Program-made: the position numbers and the translations under genes
Notes under the pieces: model-generated
The model's database searches: none
What the model was told of the DNA's origin: nothing
Seen by the model: the letters and a program-made list of their open reading frames with translations, nothing else
Part shown: in pieces, positions 46,067 to 57,027 of the stretch
Numbering within the stretch: the first letter of the stretch is position 1
Layout: each line of letters begins with the position of its first letter
NCBI GenBank assembly: GCA_033239125.1
Contig: BSWB01000004.1
Span: 118,801,235 to 118,865,234, forward strand
Direction of reading: 5' to 3'
Length of the DNA stretch: 64,000 nt
Source: Fagopyrum homotropicum
Taxonomy: Eukaryota > Streptophyta > Magnoliopsida > Caryophyllales > Polygonaceae

Positions 46067-47793
46067 AATGCTCCCGGTTTTGGTCAAGCTAATGACCTTA
46101 AAGAAGCGCTTAATGGGAGGCAACCCATTGGTACATATCTTTCCCTTTTCGTTTTTTGTATTTGTTTTTCTTTTTTGCTTTTCTTTTTTGTTTTGGTGTG
46201 TTTGTGTGTGTTTTGTGTCGTGTTTGTGTGCTAGAGTCCAGGTAACAAAGAAGTCTTGCAAGGCATGGAGGTGATGATGATGATCCCGCATCGAACGTGG
46301 GTGGAGCGGACGTGGGATTTGGACGGCTTGCGGTGCTTAGCGCGGGTCCCGGCGCCATAATGAACATCAAGAGCTCTCTACCACCATTGATTGATCATCC
46401 ACCATCAACCCACATGAGTGAACTAATATACCGAAAACACCATTTTTACATTGTAAGGACTCTCTTTCACTTCTTTATTTAATTTGCACATTGGGGACAA
46501 TGTGGTTTTAAGTATGGGGTGGGGTTTTCACAATCATTTGCATGATTACATCTAGGATAGCTTCATATTATTGTCACATGTTTCATTATGTTTTGCATTG
46601 TACATATTTATCTAAAAAATTCCAAAAAATCAGAAAGTTTTTAAAAAAACATTTGTACTTCCTAGTTTGGATATGACCCTTATGATGAGATTTTTTATGA
46701 ATTGGATATGGATGGCCTTATATGTTGAAAGAATTTATGCATATGTGGACTTGAATACTTCTCTTGATTTCCATGTATGAATTGTGATGAAGATTGTTGT
46801 CTAGGTTGGATTGAGAATTGATTATCGAAATCGCATGCTAGTTCTTACACATCATCTAGGAATGATTAAGGCATTCATTTCTCTCTTCTTCTCATCTTGA
46901 TCATGTTGTTTGAAGCACCTCAATTTGATAAAAAAAAAAAATTGGCCTCTTTTGACCCATCCGGGAATAGGAGCATGATAGTGTGTGTGTGTGTGTGTGA
47001 AAAGCAAGTGTGGGGTGAAGTTGTTGATGAATGAATGTTGTGAATGCAAGTGCTGAATTTGTTGTGAAAGTGTAGAAAAAAATAAAGGTTTGGGGACCTT
47101 GGTTTTGATGACGAGTAACTCGGCACCATTCACATAATCGGGTGTTTGTGTCTTGCCAAAGTCGGATTAACCGATAGTCCTAACGAGCCTTGGTATGTGT
47201 GCCCGGTGTGAGGCACCTCGGAAAAATCCCGAGGTCCGCTAATCACCAAGATTTCGGCTTTTGTACACCAATGCCATTGTCTCAAAAATAAATGAAAGAA
47301 AAAAAAAAGAAGAAAAAGAAAAGAAAGAAAAGAAAGAAAAGAAAAAGATGGAGAAAAATATACACTTGTGGTGAAGTTGATCAAAAATGAAATCGTGGAG
47401 TTAGTTCCTTTCTCGGATTAGCATCACATAACCTAAAAATCCCACCTTTAACAACGTTTCTTGGCCTCTTCTTTTGCAAGTCCTTAAGACCTCTATGCAC
47501 ATGTGTTTTGACTTAAGTGATTTAGATTTGATATTTTCATGATCATCTAGACATTCTCGATTTACTTTGCATATATAATTTCAAGTTAAGTGTGATTGTC
47601 TTTCCGTGCATTTGTTATCTTGATACACATTTGCTAATCCTTTGCCATGAAGCATCACTATGAAGGTGATCTATGACTAGAAGCACAATTGTAAAAATAT
47701 TTTCCGTTTTTTCCGCATTCATAACTCATGCCATCTTGTAGCTTAGGTGTGAACCTTGCTTGGGGACAAGCAAATGGCAAGTATGGGGTATTT
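46067..47793 (+). other. 3' noncoding region of element C
   Basis: No gene recognised. It holds the post-integrase hairpin (46112-46129, AATGGGAGGCAACCCATT) and a T-rich stretch with TGTG runs at 46141-46230. A GT repeat lies at 46981-46999. The conserved block shared with A and D is at 47040-47285, with an AAAG-rich purine stretch at 47290-47345. CTTGCTTG with CAAGCAA (47755-47773) forms a hairpin close to the 3' LTR. Confidence 0.7.
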
Positions 47794-49590
47794 TGATGAC
47801 ATGATTTATGACGTTAGTTTAGGCATTCATTTAGATAGTTTTTCCCGTTATTCATGCATGGTTTGGCATTAGTTCGTGACGTTTACGCTTTCATCCACAT
47901 TGTCGAAATAGACGTCTACACGAGCCTTTGTTGGTTTTGTAGGTATTTTGGGGAGCTTTAGGACTTAATCGATACATTCGAGGATCATTCCTCGTGATGG
48001 AACACTCTAGGACCCTTTAAGGAGCAAGCTAGGAGCAAAGTAGAACACAAAAGACCTTATTGGTGCATGCCTTGCACCAATTCGTGACTAGGTGATCCAA
48101 GGAGAGCTTTGTGTTGGAAACCACGGCCCAGAGGCCATTTCCACGCCCGTGGTTTCTTCTGGACAGCTTTGACACTAGTCACACGATTTCTTTGCCCGAC
48201 CTTTGCTTTTCTTGGTTGAGTGTGGACTTGGTTGAGCCTGAAGGCTGGCTAGGACACTCTTTCATCATCCATTGTGGGGAGGAAGACTTGGAAGAGGAAA
48301 ATAAGAACACTCTCATTTTGGAAGAAGAACAACACATCTAAACTTAGATCTAGAGTTAGACTTTGAAGGATTTTTGGTGACTTTTGTTGAGGAGCTTTTG
48401 GAAGCATTGTAAGGAACATTTTGGAGCTGTGTTTAAAGGGTTGTAAGTCTTGTTTAATATCATATTCAGCTAAGATTACTTGCTTCTATTTACTCTTATT
48501 TCACTTTCTTGCTATGGAAACCATGAATGCTTCTATAATGAACTTAATCCTTGAAATGCATGTTATTGGCTAAATAGTTGTGGTTCTAGGGTGATGGAAT
48601 GATGGTAATGGCTTGGACTATGATATAATAGACTTGAATGTACCTTTGGATAACTTACATGCTCGAAACCTAACCCCCGACTAAAACCACGGTTTGTTCA
48701 TCCTAAACCACAGCCGTGGTTACTATGATCAGCCCGTGGTTTGTCCTGTTGTGCTTGTATTGATGAATCTGAATGTTAGGATGTTAGATTATTGAAATCC
48801 TAGTGTTTATTAAGCATAATTTTGCTTAGGGTGATCTAATGCTAGCAAGCTAAGTGAGAGAAGAGACTTACCCGGTAATTCCCGACCTTAGATACCAAAG
48901 ATGATGAACTCTAGGTAGTAGTGAGCCTCACAAGCCGCTATTGGACTGAGTGTGCTAGGATTGTTGCTTAGGACTTGCCTTCCCGAGACTTACCCGGTAA
49001 GGAGAGGTTTGACCCCTAGATCGCAATCCGGTTTGTGTAGAATTCCCATCCTTAGGTTCCTAGAGACTTACCCGGAAATAGGACCTTAGGTGCGGGATTA
49101 GTGGACCATGAGACCTACCCGGTGATTGATCCCATTGGAGAAACACCCTTTCCCAACATACCGCAGCTTGTCCAAGGTTGATTACAAGCTTGAGTCCAAT
49201 GCCATAATAACCGGAAGTCCCAATCCCTAGAATCCGCTTTTCTTAATTTGATCTCACATCTTGTGTTTGTGTTGCTTGTTCGTGTTGCTAGTTTGAGTTA
49301 TTTGTTTGATATATAATCTTGCATGATTTGTGATCTTTGCATGATCACCACAAAAACCCAACCAAAAATATCGTGATTTTCATTTCTTTATTTCTTTCTC
49401 TTTTCTTAGACTAGATTTGCACTATCCATGATCACTTGTTTGATTTGATTTTACCTTAGTTTTCGTTTTTGACCTCGGAATACTATCCTTGCTACAAAAC
49501 GACCCATACACTGTGGGTTCGCTAGGAGTTAGGAAATTATATCGAGTTATAAATTGTAAGACTTTTGTTCTACACATCTCTAGCGTAATA
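47794..49590 (+). mobile_element. 3' LTR of element C
   Basis: It starts TGATGACATG and matches 25796-27607. It ends AGCGTAATA where the partner has AACA. Word clusters are at 48117-48155 and 48681-48743; the first lacks the second CCCGTGGTTT unit present in the 5' LTR. The inverted repeat near the end is at 49502-49518. Confidence 0.9.
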
Positions 49591-49595
49591 GAAAG

Positions 49596-51129
49596 AAAAT
49601 CATAACATGCATCATAACTTGCAGTGTATCAAAATCAATCATGAGGAATTCAATTTAAACCACTAAGTCAAAACACATGTGAAATAAGGTCTTAAGGACT
49701 TTCAAAAATAAAGGTCAAGAAACGTGTTATGGGTGGGATACATATAGGATATGTGGTGCAAAAAATATCCGGGAAAAAGGAACAACTCCAAAACATCAAC
49801 AACAAAACATCCACCAAATAGGTACTTTTTCACTTCTTTTTGCATTTTTCAATTTCTTTTCACTTTTTGAGAACATGGACAGAGGTGCACAGTAGCCGAA
49901 CCTTGGAGATCATCAAATCTCATTTTTACGAGATGTCTCAAATCATGATGCACATACCAAGACTCGTTAGGACTATCGATCAAACAGACTTTGACAAGAC
50001 ACAAACATCCGACTATGTGAATGGTGCCGAGTTACTCATTATCAAGATCAACGTCCCCAAACCTATTTTTCTATACACAACACACTTCACTTTCAACTTT
50101 TCAACTTCAACTTCACATCGCTTTTCACTAACATGCTTCCTAATTCCCGGATAGGTAAAAGGAAGGAAAAACAATATTAGAGGTGCTAAGCTTGATCAAG
50201 ATGAAGAGAGAAAGAGAAATCGAATTGACTTAATCATTCCAGAAAAGATGTGTAAGAACTTGTCATGCGGTTTCAACCTTCAACACTCAACATGATTTAG
50301 AATAAAAACAAATTATCAAACATGCGTGAAATTCCAACAAGTATTCAAATCCCACATATGTCATAAATCAATTCAATCATATAAGAAGCATCATAGTTAT
50401 TCCACAAAACAATATCATCATAGAGATCATATCCATCCTAGAAGCACAAAATTTGTTAAAATTTTCCAATTTTTGAATATTTCAAAATCATATGCAATGC
50501 AGTAAACAAGAAACATGCAAAAGGTATTGCAAATACCTCCACCTCATACTTAAAACTCACATTGTCCCCAATGTGAAGAAAAGAAAAGGTGGAAAAAGAT
50601 ACTTACAATGTAAGGTGGCGAATCAGGCACAACGAATCATTCCTCGGTGGTGGTGGTGGTGGAAATATGTAGAAGCTCAGATATGGAACTCTGAATACTC
50701 TAATTGGCATCGGAGAATTTTTGTTGAACGAAGAAAAGAAGCGTGTCTCGGCCGTATATATTTTCCAAAACATTTTTTTTCCCAAGGCATCTCGGCCGAC
50801 ATGATTTTTGGTCATCCGAGATATTTGACCGAGGTGACTCCCTATTGTACCTATCTCGGTTGGCTGAAATTGATCTCGGTCTAGATTCTTGTAGGCAACC
50901 GAGATGGCATTAGTTTCCGTTCTTTTCTCAGATTCTCGAACCTTGAATTTCCTCCATATGCTTCTTTGAATTGTTTTCCTTGGATTGACCTAGCTCCTGT
51001 CATCACGGACACAAAAAAAAACGCAAAAAACTACACTAAACTAATCTAGAAAGCTAGAAGAAAGCAATACCTTGGGTTGCCTCCCAAGAAGCACTTGTTT
51101 TAAGGTCACTAGCTGGACCTAACCCCATG
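49596..51129 (-). other. 3' noncoding region of element D
   Basis: No gene recognised. On the minus strand it includes the conserved block (49877-50070, with AATGGTGCCGAGTTACTC), word clusters at 50745-50905, and the hairpin CTTGGGAGGCAACCCAAG (51071-51088). The hairpin again follows an integrase-like coding end. Confidence 0.65.
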
Positions 51130-52222
51130 GAATTACTCAATGTACCTAGAATATCTTAGATTGTTCATCACATCCATCATAGAATTGTTCCAAAGAGGTT
51201 CCGGTTCCTAATTTCACCGGCAAATGGTAGGATCCCCCACGTACAAGTTTGTACGGTTTGGTTCTCACCAGAATTCTACCGGTCTTCCTATGCTTTCATG
51301 GGACATGACTTAGTTTTTCGTCCCATCCTTTCCTAGATCGAGAAAACAGCCTCTCGAGAATTTTTGTAGCTTCCCCATCTCCATCTTGGGGATGACGTAT
51401 GGTCTTTGTCACGTGAATGACCCCATACTTGAACAAAAGCCGCTTCTTTGCCTTAGCGGTGAAGCACTTGTTAACTCTACTCCTTGTATTTCAAGGAGCA
51501 TCTTCTTTCAACAAATTCAAGGGAGGTTTCATCTTGATCTTAGGAGTTTCTTTCGGAAGAGACCTCCAACTCTTCGGTGCATCCCTGAAGAAATCTAGAA
51601 CTTTAAAGGGAGTAGGAGCAAGTACCTTACAAAGTTCTTCAAAGTTTGGGACAAGTTTCATGTTAAGATGATATTCCACACATAAAATCTCTCCCAACTC
51701 AGTTGGATTCTCTTCAACCTTGGCCACAGTTTCAGTAATTTGGCCAAGGTTCTCCACATTCTCTTCTCCTTCTTCTTCTAGCTCAATCGATTATTCTTCA
51801 ATCTCGACCGTAGTTTCAGCAAGTGGGTCGAGGCCTTCCACTTCTTCCTCCTCTTCAATGAGGGCTTCAAGAGGAACTTCCGGTTCAAGTGGAGGAATGC
51901 TCGAAACTTGTAGTTTTTCCTTATATACCTCTTTTGACTTAACGTAGGATAGGAAGCTTTCTTCGAGCTTATCTAACTTCTTCTGCACATACTCCCTCTT
52001 TGATTCAAGCGGATCTTCAAGAGGTTGCTCATAAACCTTTTTAGGGATATTCAGCTCATCCCATAACGCAATATCATCCTCAACAACCTCTTATCTTTCC
52101 CTTTTGTCGCTAAATTCGATGAACGCACATAAGCGCAACAAATATTTATAATGGTCCACCCTAGCAAGTTGTCTTGCTCTCCAAACTGGATTAAATGCAG
52201 GTTCATATCTCCTTGCAACCAT
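51130..52222 (-). pseudogene. single ORF of element D: unfamiliar N-terminus with integrase-like tail
   Basis: One minus-strand frame starts at ATG 52222 (MVARRYEPAFNPVWRAR) and stays readable to about 51160, interrupted only by stops near 52091, 51790, 51493 and 51322. The first 240 or so codons match nothing I recognise; they include a Lys/Glu-rich segment (KKLDKLEESFLSYVKSKEVYKEKL), a very acidic run (ALIEEEEEVEGLD) and EELCKVLAPTPFKVLDFF. The tail aligns with integrase after the second catalytic Asp: LLFKYGVIH, RHPQDGDGEATKILERL, RSRKGWDEKLS, PYKLVRGGSYHLPVKL. Both catalytic Asp regions are missing. Function unknown. Confidence 0.7.
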
Positions 52223-52322
52223 TGGAAATCCTGAAAACACAAAAACTCATAGGAAAAGATCAAAAGCAAAACCAAAAGCTTCCAAGTTAGACAACCGTAC
52301 ATCGGATGGGTCTTGACCAATT

Positions 52323-52339
52323 CCCCGGAAACGGCGCCA
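52323..52339 (-). promoter_or_regulatory. primer-binding site of element D (tRNA-Asp)
   Basis: The minus strand reads TGGCGCCGTTTCCGGGG, one change from the tRNA-Asp complement, six bases from the LTR edge. Confidence 0.88.
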
Positions 52340-52345
52340 AAAACT

Positions 52346-54094
52346 TGTTCGCTCCAAAAGGTGTGTGGGGACAAAGCGTTAAATTTATATTCCAAATAAT
52401 AAACCTAATGATAAGCGAACCCGCAGTGTACGGATCAATCGTAGTAAGGGCTTATATTCCGGAGTCGATCTCACGGAATCGGTGAGAATAAACACAGTAA
52501 ACAAATCTAACTTCAGAAGCATGTAATGGTACTAATCAAAAGCAAAAGACAAGATGTATAGCAAGATGGGGAAATGTAAATTCTAAAGATCATAGTATCC
52601 AGTTGTGGTTTTGACTCAAGATTTCTAAAGGTAATGTGGACAAAGATGAGGTTTGCTGAGAGAAGGTGTTTCAACGATGGGGTAGATCACCGGGTAACTC
52701 TCACTACCCACTTTCCCAAACCAAAGCTCCTACCACCGGGTAAGTGTTAAGGAACTAAGGGAAGGTAAGAATACTCAAACCAACATCACTCACCTAAGGG
52801 TACATAACTAACCATCACCGGGTAAGTCTCAGGTTGACTCTCAAAGGTAGGACGAAGGCACACTCAAACCCTAATAAAGGATAAACCTTTATTACTTAAA
52901 ACTCATCATCATCGGTATACAAGCAAAGGAATCACCGGGTAAATCTCATCCTAGGCTTGCGTGTAAACCAGGAAAGGTGCAACAAGGATAGGATTTGGCA
53001 AATTGTAACCTAAACTCGGAATTTGTAAAATAATGGGCGATCTCGTTCTGTTCTATATCGATCTCGGTCGAGATGATCAACGAACAGCCCAAGACGGGTT
53101 TTGGATTAGGATTAACTCAAGCTTTTACGGTCCACTCAGAATAAGGTTCATTCTTTCATCGTCTATACCACAACCTTCAACTAATCACCCTAGAATCGCA
53201 GGGGTGTTTAGCCAACAATCATAAATATCAATGCAATATCAAATATATCAAGAATATCACGAAAAGGTGAATAATCAACCAACAAAGATGTGTCAATTAT
53301 CAAGGCAAATAACAAATTAATAGTATCCAACAATGTGTTTCCAAAGAGATGATAACAAACTCACAAGCAATCGCCAAGAAAATCCTCACAATCTAAGGTT
53401 CCTTGAACCCTAAGCAATCCTCCTTCAAATCTTCTTCCCTTCAATAGTCGTCTTCCTAGCCGTTCTTTCTATCTATATCAGATCCAACCTCCTTCCGTGG
53501 GGCGTCAATCCATGTTGGTGGGGAGTCCTCCTCAATGTTGAAGGCTAAGAGCTATTTTATAGGGAGATCAATCTAGGTTTTACACCCTTAAAGATAAACC
53601 CTAGAACCTTCGACCGAAAAACCTTGGGCCGAAAAAAGAATGTTGAGCCCGCTGGTTTCAAATCCCACTCTTGAGGTATCGGAGCCCAACGTAAGCATCT
53701 CGGTCGAGATGTGGGTCGAGATGACTCCCTCTATCTCAGTTGACCTTGGATCATTTCGGCCGAGATGTGATATCAGAGCCTGCTCCGAGGTATCAGAGAT
53801 AACTTTAGGATATCAGAGTTTAATCTGGGTGCGTGTTCTTGACTTTCTTTGCTCCTTTTTATGCTCAATGTAGTCCAATTGATATACTTTCGAATCCTTG
53901 CACTTTCATGCTTCCTTTTGATCCAAAATGTGTCATATTCCCTACAATTACAATCAAACATGGTGTAGACCTCGATTTTTGCAAAGTAGGTGAATAACAA
54001 CACAATTGATATGAATATATGTCTTATGCATGCAATATAAAGGGAAAATCTACATAAATGCATGCCTAAATATAGGTCATAATTCATGTAATCA
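52346..54094 (-). mobile_element. 5' LTR of element D
   Basis: It starts TGTTCGCTCC and ends GTAATCA on the plus strand, next to the ACCGA duplication. It matches 23792-25576. Word clusters are at 53035-53095 and 53695-53810; the second is about 11 bases shorter than its partner. ACCGGGTAAGTCTC-type repeats recur, some altered (ACCGGGTAACTCTC near 52689). Confidence 0.88.
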
Positions 54095-55152
54095 ACCGAT
54101 GATGCCTATAATGTTTCTAACTTGTTCTTTAGGGAAATTGTTAGATTACATGGAGTACCTAGGACTATTGTAAGTGATAGAGATGTTAAGTTTCTTAGTT
54201 TCTCTTGGAAGAATCTTTGGGGAAAATTAGGAACTAGGTTATTATTTGGAGCTCTTGTCATCCTCAAACAAATGGTCAAACAGAGATTACTAATAGGACC
54301 TTAACTACCATTTTGCGGACTATTTTGAAAGATAGTTTGAATACTTGGGAAGATGTGTTACCTCATGTTGAATTTCCATATAATCGAATCTTGCGTTTAT
54401 CTACTAAGCTAACTCCTTGTGAGTGTGTCCATGGGTTAAATCCTTTGACACCTTTTGAACTTATGTCGTTCCTTGTCGAGGAGCGAGTAGATTTTAATGT
54501 AGGAAAATAGGTGGAATTCATCAAGGAGCTACATGAAAAGAAACGCATAAGGCTATACAAGAATGTTAAAGCCGTGATTGTCAAGGCAAATCAAAATCGC
54601 AAGGAAATTTTATTCAAGCCAAAAGATGTAGTTTGGTTTCATCTAAGGAAAGATCGATTTTCGGAGAAGAGAAAGTCTAAGTTGTCTCCAAGAGGAGATG
54701 GACCATTTCGAGTGAAACGTAAGGCTGATAACAACGCTTATGTTTTGGAGCTTCCGAAGGATTATGGCATGAGCCCTGCCTTCAAAGTAAGAGACTTGAG
54801 TCCTTATGAGACTAGTGATGAGCATGGTGGTGATTCAAAGACAAATCCTTTGCAAGAAGGGGAGTATGATGAGGGACCCTCCCCAACAACAATTGTACAA
54901 GGATTAGTCACTAGAACTAGAGTTAAGGTATTGAAGGATAAGGAAGCTACATCATCTTCAAGTAAAGACATAGAAGGTTCTATCACTAAATCAAGAGCAA
55001 GGTCCATCCAAGAAGAGGTTTCTAGCTTATTGACAACATGTAAATCTAAAAAGACTCTATTCATGTCTAAGTCTTCTTTAGTGACATTGGTGACTATTGT
55101 GGAAGGATCCTATAAAAGTAAAGATGATAAAGGAAGCAAGGAAAGTGGCTAG
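54095..55152 (+). pseudogene. integrase core end and C-terminus of element F
   Basis: Directly after element D the core resumes: FFREIVRLHGVPRTIVSDRDVKF (second Asp intact) and frames with CHPQTNGQ-like sequence near 54260. LSTKLTPCECVHGLNPLTPFEL follows. The last open stretch (54511-55152) has FKPKDVVWFHLRKDRF, KLSPRGDGPFRVKRK and AFKVRDLSPYE, the GPF/Y C-terminal module, then a Ser/Lys-rich tail without a chromodomain. Frame changes near 54240 and a stop at 54508-54510 break it. Confidence 0.85.
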
Positions 55153-55461
55153 AACGAGATTTGAGCAAACTAGTAGAAATCTCGGCTATGAGAACCAAAT
55201 CTCGTTTGAGATTCCATTCGAGATTTGCTTCTGTCGAGATCCATAAGATCCAATCAAGATCTTATGAGATGTTAGATAGTTTATTATTTTAATACCTTTA
55301 AAACTCTAAACATTCTAAATGTATTTTTTTTTGTTTTGATCCTATCTTTTAGGATTATCTTTATCTTATTTTTTCTAAAGGAATCTCGCCTATAACTAGC
55401 ATAGATGGTCCAAACATAGAGGAAGATTTGTTGATTAATATTTCCACAATATTGCGAAGAT
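55153..55461 (+). other. 3' noncoding region of element F
   Basis: No gene. It carries several copies of the F word (GAGATTT, AATCTCG, CGAGATTTGC at 55155-55250). AGATCTTATGAGAT follows. It ends where similarity between the two LTRs begins. Confidence 0.6.
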
Positions 55462-55818
55462 TGATGCTACTAGTCAAACTAGTCCCTTCTTGTGCTTGTC
55501 TTATTTAAAAAAGGCTTGTGTAAGGTTGAAGAAGAGAGGGTTAAGGTAATTCTTTGTTTAGGTTTTGATCCCAATTGGTCAAGGTTCTATGGAAGTCTAA
55601 CATTAAAGTCTTTCTTCCTATATTTTCCATACTTTTATTTTATTATCATTTTCTTATCTTTCCATTACCATTCCATCAAACTCACGTTCTTTGTGGTCGA
55701 GTTCCACAAATCTCGGCCTTACCATACAAATATCGCCCGAGATTTGCACCGAGATTTGCTTCTGTTGTCAGTTTCGTGGACTTCAATCTAGATCGAAAAA
55801 CTACGGCATCAACCCCAC
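55462..55818 (+). mobile_element. 3' LTR of element F
   Basis: It matches 6931-7290 from TGATGCTACTAGTC to ATCAACCCC. It contains the word as AATCTCGGCC, ATATCGCCCGAGATTT and CGAGATTTGC (55705-55765). The end coordinate is approximate because the partners diverge after CCCC. Confidence 0.65.
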
Positions 55819-57027
55819 TTCCAGTCTCATATATGCAATATTATTTTAATTCATTATAGTGAGAATTGTTGTTTCTTGAGATCAACCTTCGTCCACATAT
55901 TTGCCTACAATCAATCATTATTTTTTCCGTGTTTCTCCCTTTTCAACAAAAGACATATTATTCATCTTTCCTTCTTTTTCCCATTTTAGTTAGAATAATT
56001 AGTTATTAGTATTTACCAAATCGGACATAGTCCTTATGAATTGGATACTCGATTTAATACAACAGACCTCGTCATCCTTGCGAGTATGTCGTAGGACCAT
56101 CAGTAGACATTCAATCGAGGTCTCTCAAATTTGTCTTCTTTGGTGGGTACTCAACTCGTCGAAGGCGACCATATTCATATATCCTCACAATGAAAGGTGT
56201 GGCCCATCCTTCTACCCCGAGGTCATGATGCCTCGTCCATACGATCGGAAGAGGGGTAAAGGTAAATCTTTCGAGAGCCAAAACTACAAGGTTAGTTACA
56301 CATCAATCAAAAGGTTAGTAAAAAGGGGGAAATAAAATAAACTTTTGATTACATTTAAACTCACCGGTACAAAATGTGTTCCCCAACCAATGCCATTGTA
56401 CGGATTTCAGTCGATGGTCTTGGTTCTCAATAATGGTTATCATCGATAAGCAAGTCGCGGACATCCTCTCAAGGTAAACAACGACACAACGATATTATGT
56501 TGTCGTTGTGAGACTAACAATAGAGACCTCCATCCAATGTTGGTCTGGATGCGGTGCAAAATGTGTCTAACATACATTAAGATGAGATCGTCAATTTTCT
56601 TAACTCTTCTACCACCGGGACAAAAGATTTGGGTTTATAAATCTATTACACAAAATTATGTTATATTGTTAATAATTGTGTTGATGCCTTAATCGATGGG
56701 AGCCCTGTGCAGATGGTCTCCTCGTGTCTGAGGGCCGACCTTGACGATATGATGTGTATTGTCTAGTGTCTTCCTTCTTTTAATTATTTTAATTTGTTAA
56801 TCCATTTTATCAAATAAATTTAGCCAATAACATATTTTTCCAATGTACAGTACACCTTGCAAGGCGTATTGAAACAAGAAACTGTGCGCTTTGCGAGGCG
56901 CATTTGACATGAAACAGATGCCGTATGGTATTGCGGTGGTTGTGCTATTATGACCCGGAAAGCACAACTCCGCGAATGGGGACAATCGTCGGTGACGCTC
57001 TCTTGAGTCTCTAGGGATTTTTTGTGC
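55819..57027. other. intergenic stretch between the nest and the IST1-like gene
   Basis: No supported gene. An open frame at 56036-56335 has no recognisable product. An imperfect inverted repeat at 56479-56505 (CAACGACACAAC with GTTGTCGTTG around GATATTAT) could form a hairpin. Near 56840-56910 are GC-rich bits (AAGGCGTATTG, GAGGCGCATTTG) similar to a repeat fragment in the gene's third intron. Confidence 0.5.

Larger units (their letters stand above)
25796..49590 (+). mobile_element. element C: Athila-like retrotransposon carrying nested elements
   Basis: LTRs lie at 25796-27607 and 47794-49590. The flanks are GCAAG (25791-25795) and GAAAG (49591-49595), a target duplication with one mismatch. 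The plus-strand order is primer site, gag, protease, RT, RNase H, integrase, 3' region. It is interrupted by a solo LTR (30528-32283) and element B (33421-44231); without them it is about 11.2 kb. Confidence 0.9.
23792..54094 (-). mobile_element. element D: short Athila-like element with one unfamiliar ORF
   Basis: It is flanked by the perfect duplication ACCGA (23787-23791 and 54095-54099). Without the nested element C it is about 6.5 kb: LTRs at 23792-25576 and 52346-54094, and about 3 kb inside. Orientation is minus, shown by the primer-binding site at 52323-52339. It has no recognisable gag, protease, RT or complete integrase, and resembles a large retrotransposon derivative dependent on a relative. 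Confidence 0.88.
6931..55818 (+). mobile_element. element F: Ty3/gypsy retrotransposon, split by two nested insertions
   Basis: The plus strand holds, in order, LTR, iMet primer site, gag, protease with the DGGS variant of the active site, RT, RNase H, integrase, and a second LTR. It is interrupted by element A (11074-22137) and element D (23792-54094); removing these leaves about 7.5 kb. The coding parts on both sides of each insertion join at their target duplications. The short LTRs and DGGS protease suggest a chromovirus-related clade; no chromodomain is visible. No target duplication was found for F itself. Confidence 0.8.

Noticed and set aside
54511..55152. Chromodomain at the end of element F's integrase
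   Set aside because: After the GPF/Y-type module the tail is Ser/Lys-rich and lacks the aromatic pattern of a chromodomain.
56036..56335. Possible small gene of 99 codons
   Set aside because: No recognisable domain, no supporting splice structure, and ordinary composition; more likely chance.
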